Under the pieces are notes generated by a model. That model did no database searches, had not been told where the DNA came from, and saw nothing but the letters and a program-made list of their open reading frames with translations. Below, in pieces: positions 1 to 7,469 of a DNA stretch of 34,119 bases. How positions within the stretch are numbered: the first letter of the stretch is position 1; every line of letters begins with the position of its first letter. The position numbers and the translations under genes were made by a program. Source of the stretch: Pseudomonadota bacterium (GTDB lineage: Bacteria > Pseudomonadota > Gammaproteobacteria > Xanthomonadales > Rhodanobacteraceae); assembly GCA_018241145.1 (NCBI GenBank), contig JAFEEJ010000231.1, positions 1 through 34,119 on the forward strand, read 5' to 3'.

Positions 1-2
1 CA

Positions 3-692
3 GAAAGTCGCGTCGCGAACGTCTCGCGCAGGGAAATCGAAACATTCCTTCCTTCCGCAGCCGCACTACGCAGGGGATCCAACACGACGGTAGTCATCCG
101 CGATCCGAAGGCACTCGATGGTGCGCCGGTGGAACGCGGTACCGCCACATCGACGGGAAATTCCCGGGACGCATCCGCCATTCGGCTGGCGCCTGTAGCG
201 CCTCCGGCAAAAATTCCGTCCGTCCCGCAAGCGCCAATGCCGGATGCCGTCAAGACGATCGAGGCTCCGCCGACTGCCATGGCCGCTGCCGCGCCGGAAG
301 ATCGTGTCGCAATCGATGCCGCGCCGGAGCAGGCAATCCCGATACCACGCGTGACGCATTACGTGGCGCCGCGTTACCCGGGAGGATCCGAAGCTCGTGC
401 ATCGGGCGGGCAGGTGGATCTCCAGTTCACCATCGACGCGGACGGCGAAGCGCGCGACATTACCGTGCTTGCCGGTGCGGAACACCCGCAATTGGCGGAC
501 GCCGCGGTAACGGCCTTGCGGCAATGGCGTTTCGCGCCGGGCAGCGCTGCAACCGGTCACCTCTATCGACAGGCGATCGATTTCGATCCGCCTTCGGCGG
601 GTTCATCCTGCAGGATTCCCATCGGCTCGCACATCTGCCGCAGCGACCTCGCGGGAGACGCCACCGGGGCGGCGGTCACGGCATTGCATTGA
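3..692 (+). CDS. TonB C-terminal domain protein (5' end outside window)
   Basis: The frame is open from the window edge, so the true start lies upstream; a GTG at 129 is only an internal candidate. The last part holds a TonB-type C-terminal fold: a YPGG motif, then GGQVDLQFTIDADGEA, then an ALRQWRF motif typical of TonB-family energy transducers and of M56/BlaR1-like proteins that end in this domain. Before it is a Pro/Ala-rich stretch resembling the periplasm-spanning linker of TonB. After the domain there is an unusual tail of about 35 residues with two Cys. The family transmits proton-motive force to outer-membrane receptors, but without the N-terminus I cannot say whether this is a classical TonB or a membrane peptidase with a TonB-like end. 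The stop is the TGA at 690-692. Confidence 0.72.
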   Translation, partial: ESRVANVSRREIETFLPSAAALRRGSNTTVVIRDPKALDGAPVERGTATSTGNSRDASAIRLAPVAPPAKIPSVPQAPMPDAVKTIEAPPTAMAAAAPEDRVAIDAAPEQAIPIPRVTHYVAPRYPGGSEARASGGQVDLQFTIDADGEARDITVLAGAEHPQLADAAVTALRQWRFAPGSAATGHLYRQAIDFDPPSAGSSCRIPIGSHICRSDLAGDATGAAVTALH

Positions 693-822
693 CGAACCGA
701 GGGCACGGCGCCCCCGAATCCCTGCTGCGCGCGACCGCAGTCCCGTTTCAGGCTAAGCTTGTGCTCGGCGGCGCGCCCGCGTCGCCCGATGCCCATCGTG
801 GCTGTTCCGGACGGGATTCGAC

Positions 823-1509
823 ATGCGTGTGCTGGTGATCGAAGACAACAGCGACATCGCCACCAATATCGGCGACTATCTCGAAGACCACGGGCACGTG
901 GTGGACTTCGCCGGCGACGGCGTCACCGGCCTGCACTTGGCCGTGGTCAACGATTTCGACGTGATCGTGCTGGATCTCACCCTGCCCGGGATGGACGGGC
1001 TGGAAGTCTGCCGCAAGCTGCGCGGCGAGGCGCACAAGCACACGCCGATCCTGATGCTGACCGCGCGCGATGCGCTGGACCAGAAACTGATCGGGTTCGA
1101 GTCCGGTGCCGACGACTACATGACCAAGCCGTTCGCGCTGCAGGAACTGGCGGCGCGCCTGGAAGTGCTGGCGCGGCGCGGCAAGGGCCCGCAAAGCCGG
1201 GTGCTGAAGGTGTCCGACCTGACATTCAACCTCGACACCCTCACCGTGACCCGCGCGGGCAAGCCGATCCAGTTGAACCCGATCGGCCTGAAGCTGTTGC
1301 AGGCGCTGATGGAAGCCAGCCCCTCGGTGGTGACGCGCCAGGAACTGGAACAGCGGGTGTGGGGCGAGGAACTGCCCGATTCGGATTCCCTGCGCGTGCA
1401 CATCCACGGCCTGCGCGCGGCGATCGACAAGCCGTTCGAGAAGCCGCTGATCCACACCCGCCACGGAATCGGCTACCGCATGGTCGATCCGGATGCAGTC
1501 GCGACGTAG
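823..1509 (+). CDS. OmpR/PhoB-family response regulator
   Basis: This 228-residue DNA-binding response regulator has an N-terminal receiver domain (about 1-115) with the acidic pair E7/D8, phospho-acceptor D51 in VLDLTLPG, switch T80 and K102 in the YMTKPF motif. The C-terminal winged helix (about 130-222) ends in the usual HTRHGIGYRM strand. It should be phosphorylated by the kinase encoded next, whose start codon lies inside this gene (17-bp overlap), so the two are translated together. A GGACGGGA stretch upstream of the ATG serves as ribosome binding site. The closest general type is PhoP/QseB-like, but the regulon cannot be read from sequence, so no symbol is given. Residues 129-822 positions upstream show only weak promoter-like TAAGCT at 754-759. 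Confidence 0.95.
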   Translation: MRVLVIEDNSDIATNIGDYLEDHGHVVDFAGDGVTGLHLAVVNDFDVIVLDLTLPGMDGLEVCRKLRGEAHKHTPILMLTARDALDQKLIGFESGADDYMTKPFALQELAARLEVLARRGKGPQSRVLKVSDLTFNLDTLTVTRAGKPIQLNPIGLKLLQALMEASPSVVTRQELEQRVWGEELPDSDSLRVHIHGLRAAIDKPFEKPLIHTRHGIGYRMVDPDAVAT

Positions 1510-2782
1510 GCTTCGGACACGCCTGATCGTTTCCTTTGCGCTGTTCGGCATTTGCCTCAGCGCCCTCTTCGCGTTGGCTTCGATCAACATCCGTTCGCGG
1601 GTCGAGAACGAACTCGTTTCCTCCGCGTTGCAGCACGACGTCGACCAGGCGGTCGAAAACACGCACCAGCATCCCGACCGGCCGTTCGGTTCCCAACTCA
1701 TCAGCGGGTGGCTGTGGAGCGATCGCACGCTCTACAAGGCGCCGCTGGCATGGCAGAGCCTGCCCTCGGGCGTATACGACATGCACAACAAGGGCGAGGA
1801 CAATGGCCTGCCCAAGCACTACAAGCTCGCGGTCAGGCGAAAATACGGATTGATCGCTTTCATCACCTACGACGTGAGCCGTGATGACCTGGGCAGGCGC
1901 CAGCTCAATCTGGCGTTGATCGGCGCCGTGTTGATCTTCAGCCTGATTTCGCTGGTGCTGGGCTTCTGGCTGTCGCGTCGCGTGATCAAGCCGGTGACGG
2001 AACTTGCTTCGCGCCTGCGCACGGCGCGCCAGAGCGGCAAGCCCGAACCGCTGGCGCCGTACTTTGCCGAGGATGAAGTCGGCGAACTGGCGGCGGCGCT
2101 GGACGACTATGCGCAACGGCAGGCATCGCTGATCGAACGCGACCGCGAATTCAATGCCGACGTCAGCCACGAATTGCGCACGCCGCTGGCGGTGATCGCC
2201 ACCACCACCGAACTGCTGATGGACAATCCGGACTTGTCGGACAAGGTGAAGACGCGGCTGAAACGCATCGAGCGCGCGGTGCGGCAATCCACCGAACTGA
2301 CGCAGGCATTGCTGTTGTTGTCGCGCGCGGAACGCACGGGGCCGGTGGACGGCGAAACCACCGATGTCGCGAAGATCGCCGCGGAAGTCATCGACACCAA
2401 CGAGCAGCACATCGGCCACAAGCCGGTGAACGTGCGGCTGGTGGCGGAAGCGCCGTGCGAAGTCGAGGCGCCGTCCTCGGTCGTTGCCGTGGCGCTCGGC
2501 AATCTGGTCGGCAACGCCTGCAAGTACACGATGGAAGGCGAGGTGGTGGTGCGCGTGCAGGACGGCCGCGTGCTGGTGGAAGACACCGGTCCGGGCATCA
2601 AGGCCGAAGACGCCGAACACCTGTTCGAACGCGGTGTGCGCGGCGAAGGCCAGATGGTGAAGGGCGCGGGCCTGGGCCTCGCGATCGTGAAGCGCCTGTG
2701 CGAACTCTACGGCTGGCGCGTTTCACTCAGCCCCCGCGCGGAACGCGGCGCGGTGGCGACGCTGGATTTTCAGAAACAGTGA
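1493..2782 (+). CDS. Sensor histidine kinase, partner of the upstream regulator
   Basis: This 429-residue inner-membrane kinase has a first membrane helix at about 11-31, a periplasmic sensor region of about 105 residues (32-137), and a second helix at about 138-160. A short HAMP-like linker follows, then the H-box with H226 in ADVSHELRTPLA. The ATPase region carries an N-box (NLVGNACKYT, 337-346), a G1 box (DTGPG, 364-368) and a G2 box (GAGLGLAIVK, 391-400). It senses an unknown periplasmic or envelope signal and phosphorylates the regulator, whose 3' end it overlaps. The sensor region is small and has no recognisable PAS or Cache signature. The stop codon TGA at 2780-2782 lies inside the first unit of a heptad repeat array. 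Confidence 0.95.
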   Translation: MQSRRRLRTRLIVSFALFGICLSALFALASINIRSRVENELVSSALQHDVDQAVENTHQHPDRPFGSQLISGWLWSDRTLYKAPLAWQSLPSGVYDMHNKGEDNGLPKHYKLAVRRKYGLIAFITYDVSRDDLGRRQLNLALIGAVLIFSLISLVLGFWLSRRVIKPVTELASRLRTARQSGKPEPLAPYFAEDEVGELAAALDDYAQRQASLIERDREFNADVSHELRTPLAVIATTTELLMDNPDLSDKVKTRLKRIERAVRQSTELTQALLLLSRAERTGPVDGETTDVAKIAAEVIDTNEQHIGHKPVNVRLVAEAPCEVEAPSSVVAVALGNLVGNACKYTMEGEVVVRVQDGRVLVEDTGPGIKAEDAEHLFERGVRGEGQMVKGAGLGLAIVKRLCELYGWRVSLSPRAERGAVATLDFQKQ

Positions 2783-2859
2783 GTAGTGAGACGTGAGTGG
2801 TGAGTAGAAAGAGCAGAAGCGCCTTGTTTCCAACTCACTATTCACCACTTACCACTCAC
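2779..2859. repeat. Inverted heptad-repeat array, site A (convergent gene ends)
   Basis: Left arm: five consecutive 7-bp units from 2779 to 2813, four of type GTGAGNN and then GAAAGAG. Right arm, read on the minus strand from 2859 down to 2825: four units of type GTRARTN and then GGAAACA. The arms pair unit by unit (about 22 of 30 positions) around an 11-nt loop at 2814-2824. The TGA stops of the kinase gene (2780-2782) and of ilvE (2856-2858, minus) each lie in the outermost unit of their arm. It may act as a two-way transcript end, but it lacks a classical T tract. Confidence 0.75.
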
Positions 2860-3773
2860 GCCCTTTCCAGCCATCCCCATTCGTCCTGCGTGCGCCCGTC
2901 GAACAAGCCGAAAAACCATTCCTGCAGGCGCCGCGTGATGGGGCCGGCCTTGCCGGTGCCGACCTGCTTGCCGTCCACGCTGCGGATCGGCGTGACTTCC
3001 GCAGCGGTGCCGCACATGAACACTTCGTCGGCGAGATAGAGGTATTCGCGCGGCAGGTCGCGTTCGATCACGTCGATGCCGTGGGCGCGTGCAAGGGTGA
3101 TCAACGTGTGCCGGGTGATGCCGTTCAGCAGCGCGGCGCTGACCGGTGCGGTGTGCAGCGCGCCGTCCATCACGAGGAACACGTTCTCTCCCGCGCCTTC
3201 GGACAACAGGCCGGTGGACGCCAGAGCGATGCCTTCGCCGAAGCCGAGCCGGCGTGCTTCGCGCGCGATCAGTTGCCCGGAAAGATAGTTGCCGCCGGCC
3301 TTGGCCCCGGTCGGGATGGTGTTCGGCGCCATCCGCTGCCAGCTCGACACGCACGCGGTGATGCCGTTTTCCAGCGCCTCAGGACCGAGGTACGGGCCCA
3401 TCGGCCACGCCGCGACCGCGACGTCGGTGGGCGTCTCCGCGCTCAGGCCGAAACCGCCGAGTCCGCGGAACGCGACCGGCCGCAGGTAGGACTGTTCCAG
3501 CGCATTCGCCTTCATCACTTCGCGGCACGCCGACGCCAGTTGTTCCTGCGAGTACGGCATGTCGATGTCGTAGATCTTCGCCGAATGGAACAGACGTTTC
3601 AGATGATCGCCCAGGCGGAAGATGATCGCGCCATTGGGCGTGCGGTAACTACGGATGCCTTCGAACACCGACGAGCCGTAATGCAGCGCATGCGCCATCA
3701 CGTGCACGGTGGCTTCCGCCCAGGGTTTGATCGCGCCGTTGTGCCAGATGAAATCGGGATAACGTTGGGCCAT
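2856..3773 (-). CDS. ilvE: Branched-chain amino acid aminotransferase
   Basis: This PLP fold-type IV aminotransferase interconverts Leu, Ile and Val with their 2-oxo acids using 2-oxoglutarate. I chose the start MAQRYPDFIWHNG (305 residues) because an AGGAG lies 7 nt upstream; an in-frame upstream ATG at 3797 has no such signal. Visible features are the HYGSSVFEGIR motif near the N-terminus, the PLP-binding lysine in GAKAGGNY (about K158), and the GLLSEGAGENVF phosphate-binding segment. Length and motifs fit the IlvE family of proteobacteria. It is divergent from mlaF, with 89 bp between the start codons, and convergent with the kinase gene. No leader peptide or attenuator is visible. Confidence 0.95.
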   Translation of the reverse strand: MAQRYPDFIWHNGAIKPWAEATVHVMAHALHYGSSVFEGIRSYRTPNGAIIFRLGDHLKRLFHSAKIYDIDMPYSQEQLASACREVMKANALEQSYLRPVAFRGLGGFGLSAETPTDVAVAAWPMGPYLGPEALENGITACVSSWQRMAPNTIPTGAKAGGNYLSGQLIAREARRLGFGEGIALASTGLLSEGAGENVFLVMDGALHTAPVSAALLNGITRHTLITLARAHGIDVIERDLPREYLYLADEVFMCGTAAEVTPIRSVDGKQVGTGKAGPITRRLQEWFFGLFDGRTQDEWGWLERA

Positions 3774-3862
3774 GCGCGCTCTCCTTCGGTCGCGCAATGA
3801 TAACCGCGGCCGCGCGACGTTGTCTGGCGTGCCGCATCGCGCTCGGTTAACGTACCGCTTTC

Positions 3863-4705
3863 ATGTCCTCCGCAACGCACGCCGCCGGAACCAACGACGC
3901 GCCCCTCGTGCAGGTGCGCGACCTGCACGCGGGCATCGGCGGCAAGATCGTCTTCGACGGGTTGAGCCTGGATGTCCCGCGCGGCAGCATCACCGCGATC
4001 ATGGGCCCCAGCGGCACCGGCAAGACCACCCTGTTGCGGCACCTCACCGGGCAGTTGCGCGCCGGTTCCGGAAGCGTGCGCGTGGACGGCGAAGACGTGG
4101 CGCGGTTGTCGCGCAACGCGCTGTTCGCGCTGCGTGAGCGGATCGGTTTCCTGTTCCAGAACTCCGCGTTGCTGACCGATTTCAACGTGTTCGAGAACGT
4201 GGCGTTCCCGTTGCGCCAGCACGCGCGCCTGCCCGAGGTGCTGATCCGCAACATCGTGCTGACCAAGCTGCAGGCGGTCGGCCTGCGCGGCGCGGCGCGA
4301 TTGATGCCGAGCGAGTTGTCCGGCGGAATGGCACGACGCGTGGCACTGGCGCGCGCGATCGTGTTCGACCCGATGCTGATCCTGTACGACGAACCGTTCG
4401 TGGGACTGGACCCGATCGCGCTCAACCAGGTGCTGCGGCTGATCCGTACGCTCAATCGCACGCTCGGCATCACTTCGATCCTGGTAGCGCACGAGCTCGC
4501 GGCCGTTCGCCGTGTCGCCGATCGCGTGTACCTGATCGCCAACGGCAAGCTGGTGGCGCAGGGCGCGCCGGATCGACTGGCGCAGGAAGACTCCCCGTGG
4601 ACGCGGCAGTTCTTCGGAGGCGAGGCCGACGGCCCGGTGCCGTTCCATTATCCGGCGCCCGATTACGCGGGCGACCTCGGTTTCGCACCGGGGGCGGATG
4701 CATGA
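3863..4705 (+). CDS. mlaF: Mla phospholipid transport ATPase MlaF
   Basis: This 280-residue cytoplasmic ABC ATPase powers the MlaFEDB complex that moves phospholipids between the inner membrane and the periplasmic carrier MlaC. It has a Walker A motif GPSGTGKTT (48-56), the Q-loop region FLFQN (97-100), the signature LSGGM (152-156, the MlaF form with Met instead of Q), Walker B ILYDEP (173-178) and the switch H210 in LVAHE. A C-terminal extension of about 30 residues after the ATPase core resembles the tail that clasps MlaB in E. coli; that role here is inference. The gene starts the mla block, and its stop overlaps the mlaE start (ATGA). Confidence 0.95.
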   Translation: MSSATHAAGTNDAPLVQVRDLHAGIGGKIVFDGLSLDVPRGSITAIMGPSGTGKTTLLRHLTGQLRAGSGSVRVDGEDVARLSRNALFALRERIGFLFQNSALLTDFNVFENVAFPLRQHARLPEVLIRNIVLTKLQAVGLRGAARLMPSELSGGMARRVALARAIVFDPMLILYDEPFVGLDPIALNQVLRLIRTLNRTLGITSILVAHELAAVRRVADRVYLIANGKLVAQGAPDRLAQEDSPWTRQFFGGEADGPVPFHYPAPDYAGDLGFAPGADA

Positions 4706-5475
4706 GCGCGCAACCGCAACCGCGCCGCAACTGGCTGGTGCGCGGCATCGCGCAGATCGGCGAGGGCGGGCTGTTCTTCCTCGCCATCCTCGCCGCGCTG
4801 CCGAAAAGCCTGCGCCATCTGCGCGAAATCTGCCGGCAGGTGTGGTTCGTCGGCGCGATGAGCCTGGTGATCGTGATGACCTGCGGCCTGTTCACCGGCA
4901 TGGTGCTGGCGCTGCAGCTCTACTACACGCTGTCGATCTTCGGCGGCACCGCGGCGCTGGGCACGGTGGTGGCGCTGGCGCTGTTCCGCGAACTCGGCCC
5001 GGTACTCACGGCGATCCTGGTCGCCGGACGCGCGGGCACGGCGGTGACCGCCGAGATCGGGCTGATGCGCGCCACCGACCAGATCGACGCGATGGAGATG
5101 ATGGCGGTGGACCCGATCGCCTACATCGTCGTGCCGCGTTATCTCGCGGGCGTGATCGCGATGCCGCTGCTGATGTGCCTGTTCAACGCGCTGGGCCTGT
5201 TCGGCGGCCATCTGGTCGGCGTGAACTGGCTGGGGGTGGACAACGGCACGTTCTGGGGCAACATGACCGCCACCGTCGACTTGTGGAAGGACATCCTCGA
5301 CGGCGTGTGGAAGAGCGCCGCGTTCGGCGCGGTGGTCATGTTGATCGCGGTATTCAACGGTTACACCACCTCGCCCACCAGCGAAGGCGTGGCCTATTCG
5401 ACCACGCGCACGGTGGTGTTTTCCGCGATCGTGGTCCTCGCGGTGGATTTCGTGATGACGGCATTCCTGACTTGA
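4702..5475 (+). CDS. mlaE: Mla transport permease MlaE
   Basis: This 257-residue permease of the MlaE (YrbE) family forms the membrane dimer of the Mla lipid transporter. I chose the ATG at 4702 because it overlaps the mlaF stop as ATGA; a longer in-frame start at 4597 lies inside mlaF. The sequence has an amphipathic N-terminal part, then about five hydrophobic segments, including LVIVMTCGLFTGMVLALQ, and the conserved ELGPVLTAILVAGRAGTA cytoplasmic signature followed by EIGLMRATDQIDAM. The end (DFVMTAFL) matches the family. The next gene, mlaD, is not adjacent as usual: 436 bp of non-coding repeat-rich DNA intervene. Confidence 0.95.
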   Translation: MSAQPQPRRNWLVRGIAQIGEGGLFFLAILAALPKSLRHLREICRQVWFVGAMSLVIVMTCGLFTGMVLALQLYYTLSIFGGTAALGTVVALALFRELGPVLTAILVAGRAGTAVTAEIGLMRATDQIDAMEMMAVDPIAYIVVPRYLAGVIAMPLLMCLFNALGLFGGHLVGVNWLGVDNGTFWGNMTATVDLWKDILDGVWKSAAFGAVVMLIAVFNGYTTSPTSEGVAYSTTRTVVFSAIVVLAVDFVMTAFLT

Positions 5476-5495
5476 GCGAACATGCTGCGCATATT

Positions 5496-5735
5496 CCGCA
5501 AGCCAGGCCATGGATGGCCGTCAACGATGCGAGCTTTGCAGCGTCGTGCATGGCGCCGAGCATCGCAGCCGATCGCGCGGGAAAGGCGCGCATGTTCGAG
5601 CGCATGGATGCGCGAGTTCGCGCCGGCGCGCGATCGGCGAGAAGCGCAGGGAAGTCGCGCCGACAGGAAGTCGGCGAGATCGACATGCCCGCGCGCAATG
5701 GCTTTGGTTACTTTCCCCGAAAGGAAAGTAACCCG
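5496..5735. repeat. Palindrome-rich dispersed-repeat block between mlaE and mlaD
   Basis: I see no gene here; the only ORFs are short and unlike proteins. The block has several palindromes: GGCCAT-GG-ATGGCC at 5506-5519, GCGCAT-GG-ATGCGC at 5600-5613, CGCCGAC/GTCGGCG at 5658-5676 with a 5-nt loop, and a perfect 11-bp hairpin at 5706-5733. The remaining 5736-5911 holds a weaker ATTCC/GGAAT pairing (5783-5816), another ATGGATGGCC at 5864-5873, and the mlaD ribosome binding site. The CATGGATG core recurs in inverse orientation on both sides of spoT, which points to a dispersed family. Confidence 0.6.
5706..5733. repeat. Perfect 11-bp hairpin (GGTTACTTTCC arms)
   Basis: GGTTACTTTCC at 5706-5716 pairs perfectly with 5723-5733 around the 6-nt loop CCGAAA. 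It is AT-richer than its surroundings. From memory, similar GGTTACTTTC hairpins recur in intergenic DNA of Xanthomonadales; this is not verified here. It has no following T run, so a simple intrinsic terminator is unlikely. Confidence 0.75.
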
Positions 5736-5911
5736 CGCGCCGGCAGGCGAGCGGAACCAGTGCATTCTTGAAGGAAAACCGGATTCCTGGTTACGCGTCT
5801 TGCGCCGTCCCGGAATGACGAGAGGCCGATCGAAATGACTTCGCGACCACGGATCTCTTCGCAATGGATGGCCGGGGTGGCAATCTGCAAAGATTCAGAT
5901 GGTGGATGAAA

Positions 5912-6421
5912 ATGAATTCACGACCAAGTTACGCCATCGGTACCGGTTTGTTCATCCTGCTCGGCTTCGCCACGCTGGCGTATCTGGCCACGCAGACGAC
6001 CTCGGTTGCCAACGTGCAGCAGGGCCGCAGTTACCTGCTGAAGGCGCGTTTCTCCAACATCGGGCAGCTGAAGGAACGCGCGCCGGTGAAGATCGCCGGC
6101 GTGCGCATCGGTTCGGTGCAGTCGATCCAGCTGGAACGCGGCAAGATGGACGCGCTGGTGACGATGGCGATCGACGACAAGTACAACGACATTCCCGACG
6201 ATTCCTCCGCCGCGATATTCACCAGTGGTTTATTGGGTGACCAGTACGTTGGCCTGCAACCCGGCGGTTCGCCGGACGTGCTGAAGAACGGCGACGAGCT
6301 GGTGCTTACCCAGTCGGCGATGCAGCTCGAGGACTTGATCGGCAAGTTCCTCGTGAACGGCGGTCCCAAGGGCGGTTCGTCCGACGCGGCCACCCCGAAG
6401 TCCGCTTCCTCGGTGCATTGA
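5912..6421 (+). CDS. mlaD: Mla substrate-binding MCE protein MlaD
   Basis: This 169-residue MCE-domain protein is anchored in the inner membrane and forms the hexameric ring that passes lipid between MlaE and MlaC. The signal anchor is at about 6-26 (GTGLFILLGFATLAYLA). The MCE domain follows (about 35-115), with the pattern YLLKARFSNIGQLKERAPVK and GVRIGSV, and ends in IFTSGLLGDQYVGL. After it come a short helix (SAMQLEDLIGKFL) and a Gly/Ser tail. I chose the ATG at 5912 because GGTGG lies 6 nt upstream; ATGs at 5864 and 5906 are possible. The 436-bp separation from mlaE is odd for this operon. Confidence 0.93.
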   Translation: MNSRPSYAIGTGLFILLGFATLAYLATQTTSVANVQQGRSYLLKARFSNIGQLKERAPVKIAGVRIGSVQSIQLERGKMDALVTMAIDDKYNDIPDDSSAAIFTSGLLGDQYVGLQPGGSPDVLKNGDELVLTQSAMQLEDLIGKFLVNGGPKGGSSDAATPKSASSVH

Positions 6422-6443
6422 TCCCCTTCTTCCCGGAGCAGGT

Positions 6444-7103
6444 ATGCGTTTCGTTCGTTTCATCGTCGTGGTTGCATTCGTGGTCGCCGCGGCAGCCGCG
6501 GCGTTCATTCCCCCGGCAGCGCGGGCGCAATCGGTGCAGACGCCGCAGCAGGTGGTGCAGGGCATCACCGACGAGCTGGGCCGCGCCATCGAGGGCCGCC
6601 GCGAAGAACTGCGCAGGAATCCCGAGCAGCTGATCCGGCTGATCGACGGCATCCTGTTGCCGCATTTCGACATCGACTACGCCTCGCTGCTGGTGCTGGG
6701 GCGCCACGCGCGCGATGCCACGCCGGAGCAGCGCGTGCGCTTCTCGCGCGCGTTCTACAACTCCATCACCCATCGTTACGCGGAAGGCCTGCTCAACTAC
6801 ACCAAGGGCAAGGTCAAGGTGTTGCCGGCGGACGCCGGGCTGGATGCGAAACGCAGCGTGGTGCGCACGCAGGTCGCGCTCGACGACGGCAAGAACCTGT
6901 CGGTCGATTACGTGTTCCGCAAGACCGCCAGCGGACAGTGGAAGGCCTATGACGTGGTAATCGAGGGCATTTCCTACGTCACCAACTATCGCAACCAGGT
7001 CGATGCCGAAATCCGGAAGGAAGGCATCGAGGGCCTGATCAAGCGCCTGCAAACGCAGGGCGCCTCGGCGATCGACCAGTTGCAGCAGCAGGCGCAGCAG
7101 TAG
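6444..7103 (+). CDS. mlaC: Periplasmic phospholipid carrier MlaC
   Basis: This 219-residue soluble periplasmic protein of the MlaC/Ttg2D family shuttles phospholipids between the MlaA complex at the outer membrane and MlaFEDB at the inner membrane. It has a clear signal peptide (positive MRFVRF, then a long Val/Ala core, cleavage near ARAQS at about residue 29). The mature part has the family features: LIRLIDGILLPHFDID, FSRAFYNSITHRYAEGLLNY, and the C-terminal strand region YDVVIEGISYVTNYRNQ. The Gln-rich end (QLQQQAQQ) is unremarkable. It lies 22 nt after mlaD with a GGAG ribosome binding site, so it is in the same transcription unit. Confidence 0.95.
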   Translation: MRFVRFIVVVAFVVAAAAAAFIPPAARAQSVQTPQQVVQGITDELGRAIEGRREELRRNPEQLIRLIDGILLPHFDIDYASLLVLGRHARDATPEQRVRFSRAFYNSITHRYAEGLLNYTKGKVKVLPADAGLDAKRSVVRTQVALDDGKNLSVDYVFRKTASGQWKAYDVVIEGISYVTNYRNQVDAEIRKEGIEGLIKRLQTQGASAIDQLQQQAQQ

Positions 7104-7124
7104 ATCGCGCGGACCGCCGGGCAC

Positions 7125-7466
7125 ATGCCTTCCCGAACGACCGGAAAAGTTCGCGTACTTTGTGCGCAGCCGGATGCCGACACGCTGGCGTTTTCCGGCG
7201 AGCTGACCTTCGCCACCGCGGCGCGCGCGCTGGACGAGGGTTCGCGCGCACTGGGCGATCGTTCACGGCTGGACCTCGCGGGCGTCGATCACGCCGACAG
7301 CGCCGGACTGGCGACGGTGCTGGCGTTGCAGGCGCAGGCGAGTCGCGCAGGGCGGCGTCTCGCGATCGTCAATGCGCCGGAGGGAATGCTGGCGCTGGCC
7401 GAAGTCTGCGACGCGCGCACCCTGCTGGAACCCGCGATGGCATCGGCTCGCGTTGATGGACCCTAG
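7125..7466 (+). CDS. mlaB: STAS-domain protein MlaB
   Basis: This 113-residue cytoplasmic STAS-domain protein fits MlaB, the small subunit that binds and stabilises the MlaF ATPase. The conserved region DLAGVDHADSAGLATVLAL matches the STAS signature around the Ser found in MlaB and anti-anti-sigma proteins. It starts 21 nt after mlaC and ends the mla transcription unit. The stop TAG at 7464-7466 is 3 nt from the stop of the convergent mlaA, so there is no room for a separate terminator. Position and size favour MlaB over a sigma-regulator STAS protein. Confidence 0.88.
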   Translation: MPSRTTGKVRVLCAQPDADTLAFSGELTFATAARALDEGSRALGDRSRLDLAGVDHADSAGLATVLALQAQASRAGRRLAIVNAPEGMLALAEVCDARTLLEPAMASARVDGP

Positions 7467-7469
7467 ACC

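Noticed and set aside
2779-2859. CRISPR-like array
   Set aside because: Units are 7 bp without spacers and face each other; no cas genes in the window.
3774-3862. Promoters between ilvE and mlaF
   Set aside because: TTGTCT (3820-3825) and TATCAT (minus, 3802-3797) are suggestive, but neither has a partner hexamer at acceptable spacing.
5482-5838. Small ORFs in the mlaE-mlaD gap
   Set aside because: Their translations are Arg/Ala-rich and change with the palindromes; no start signal.
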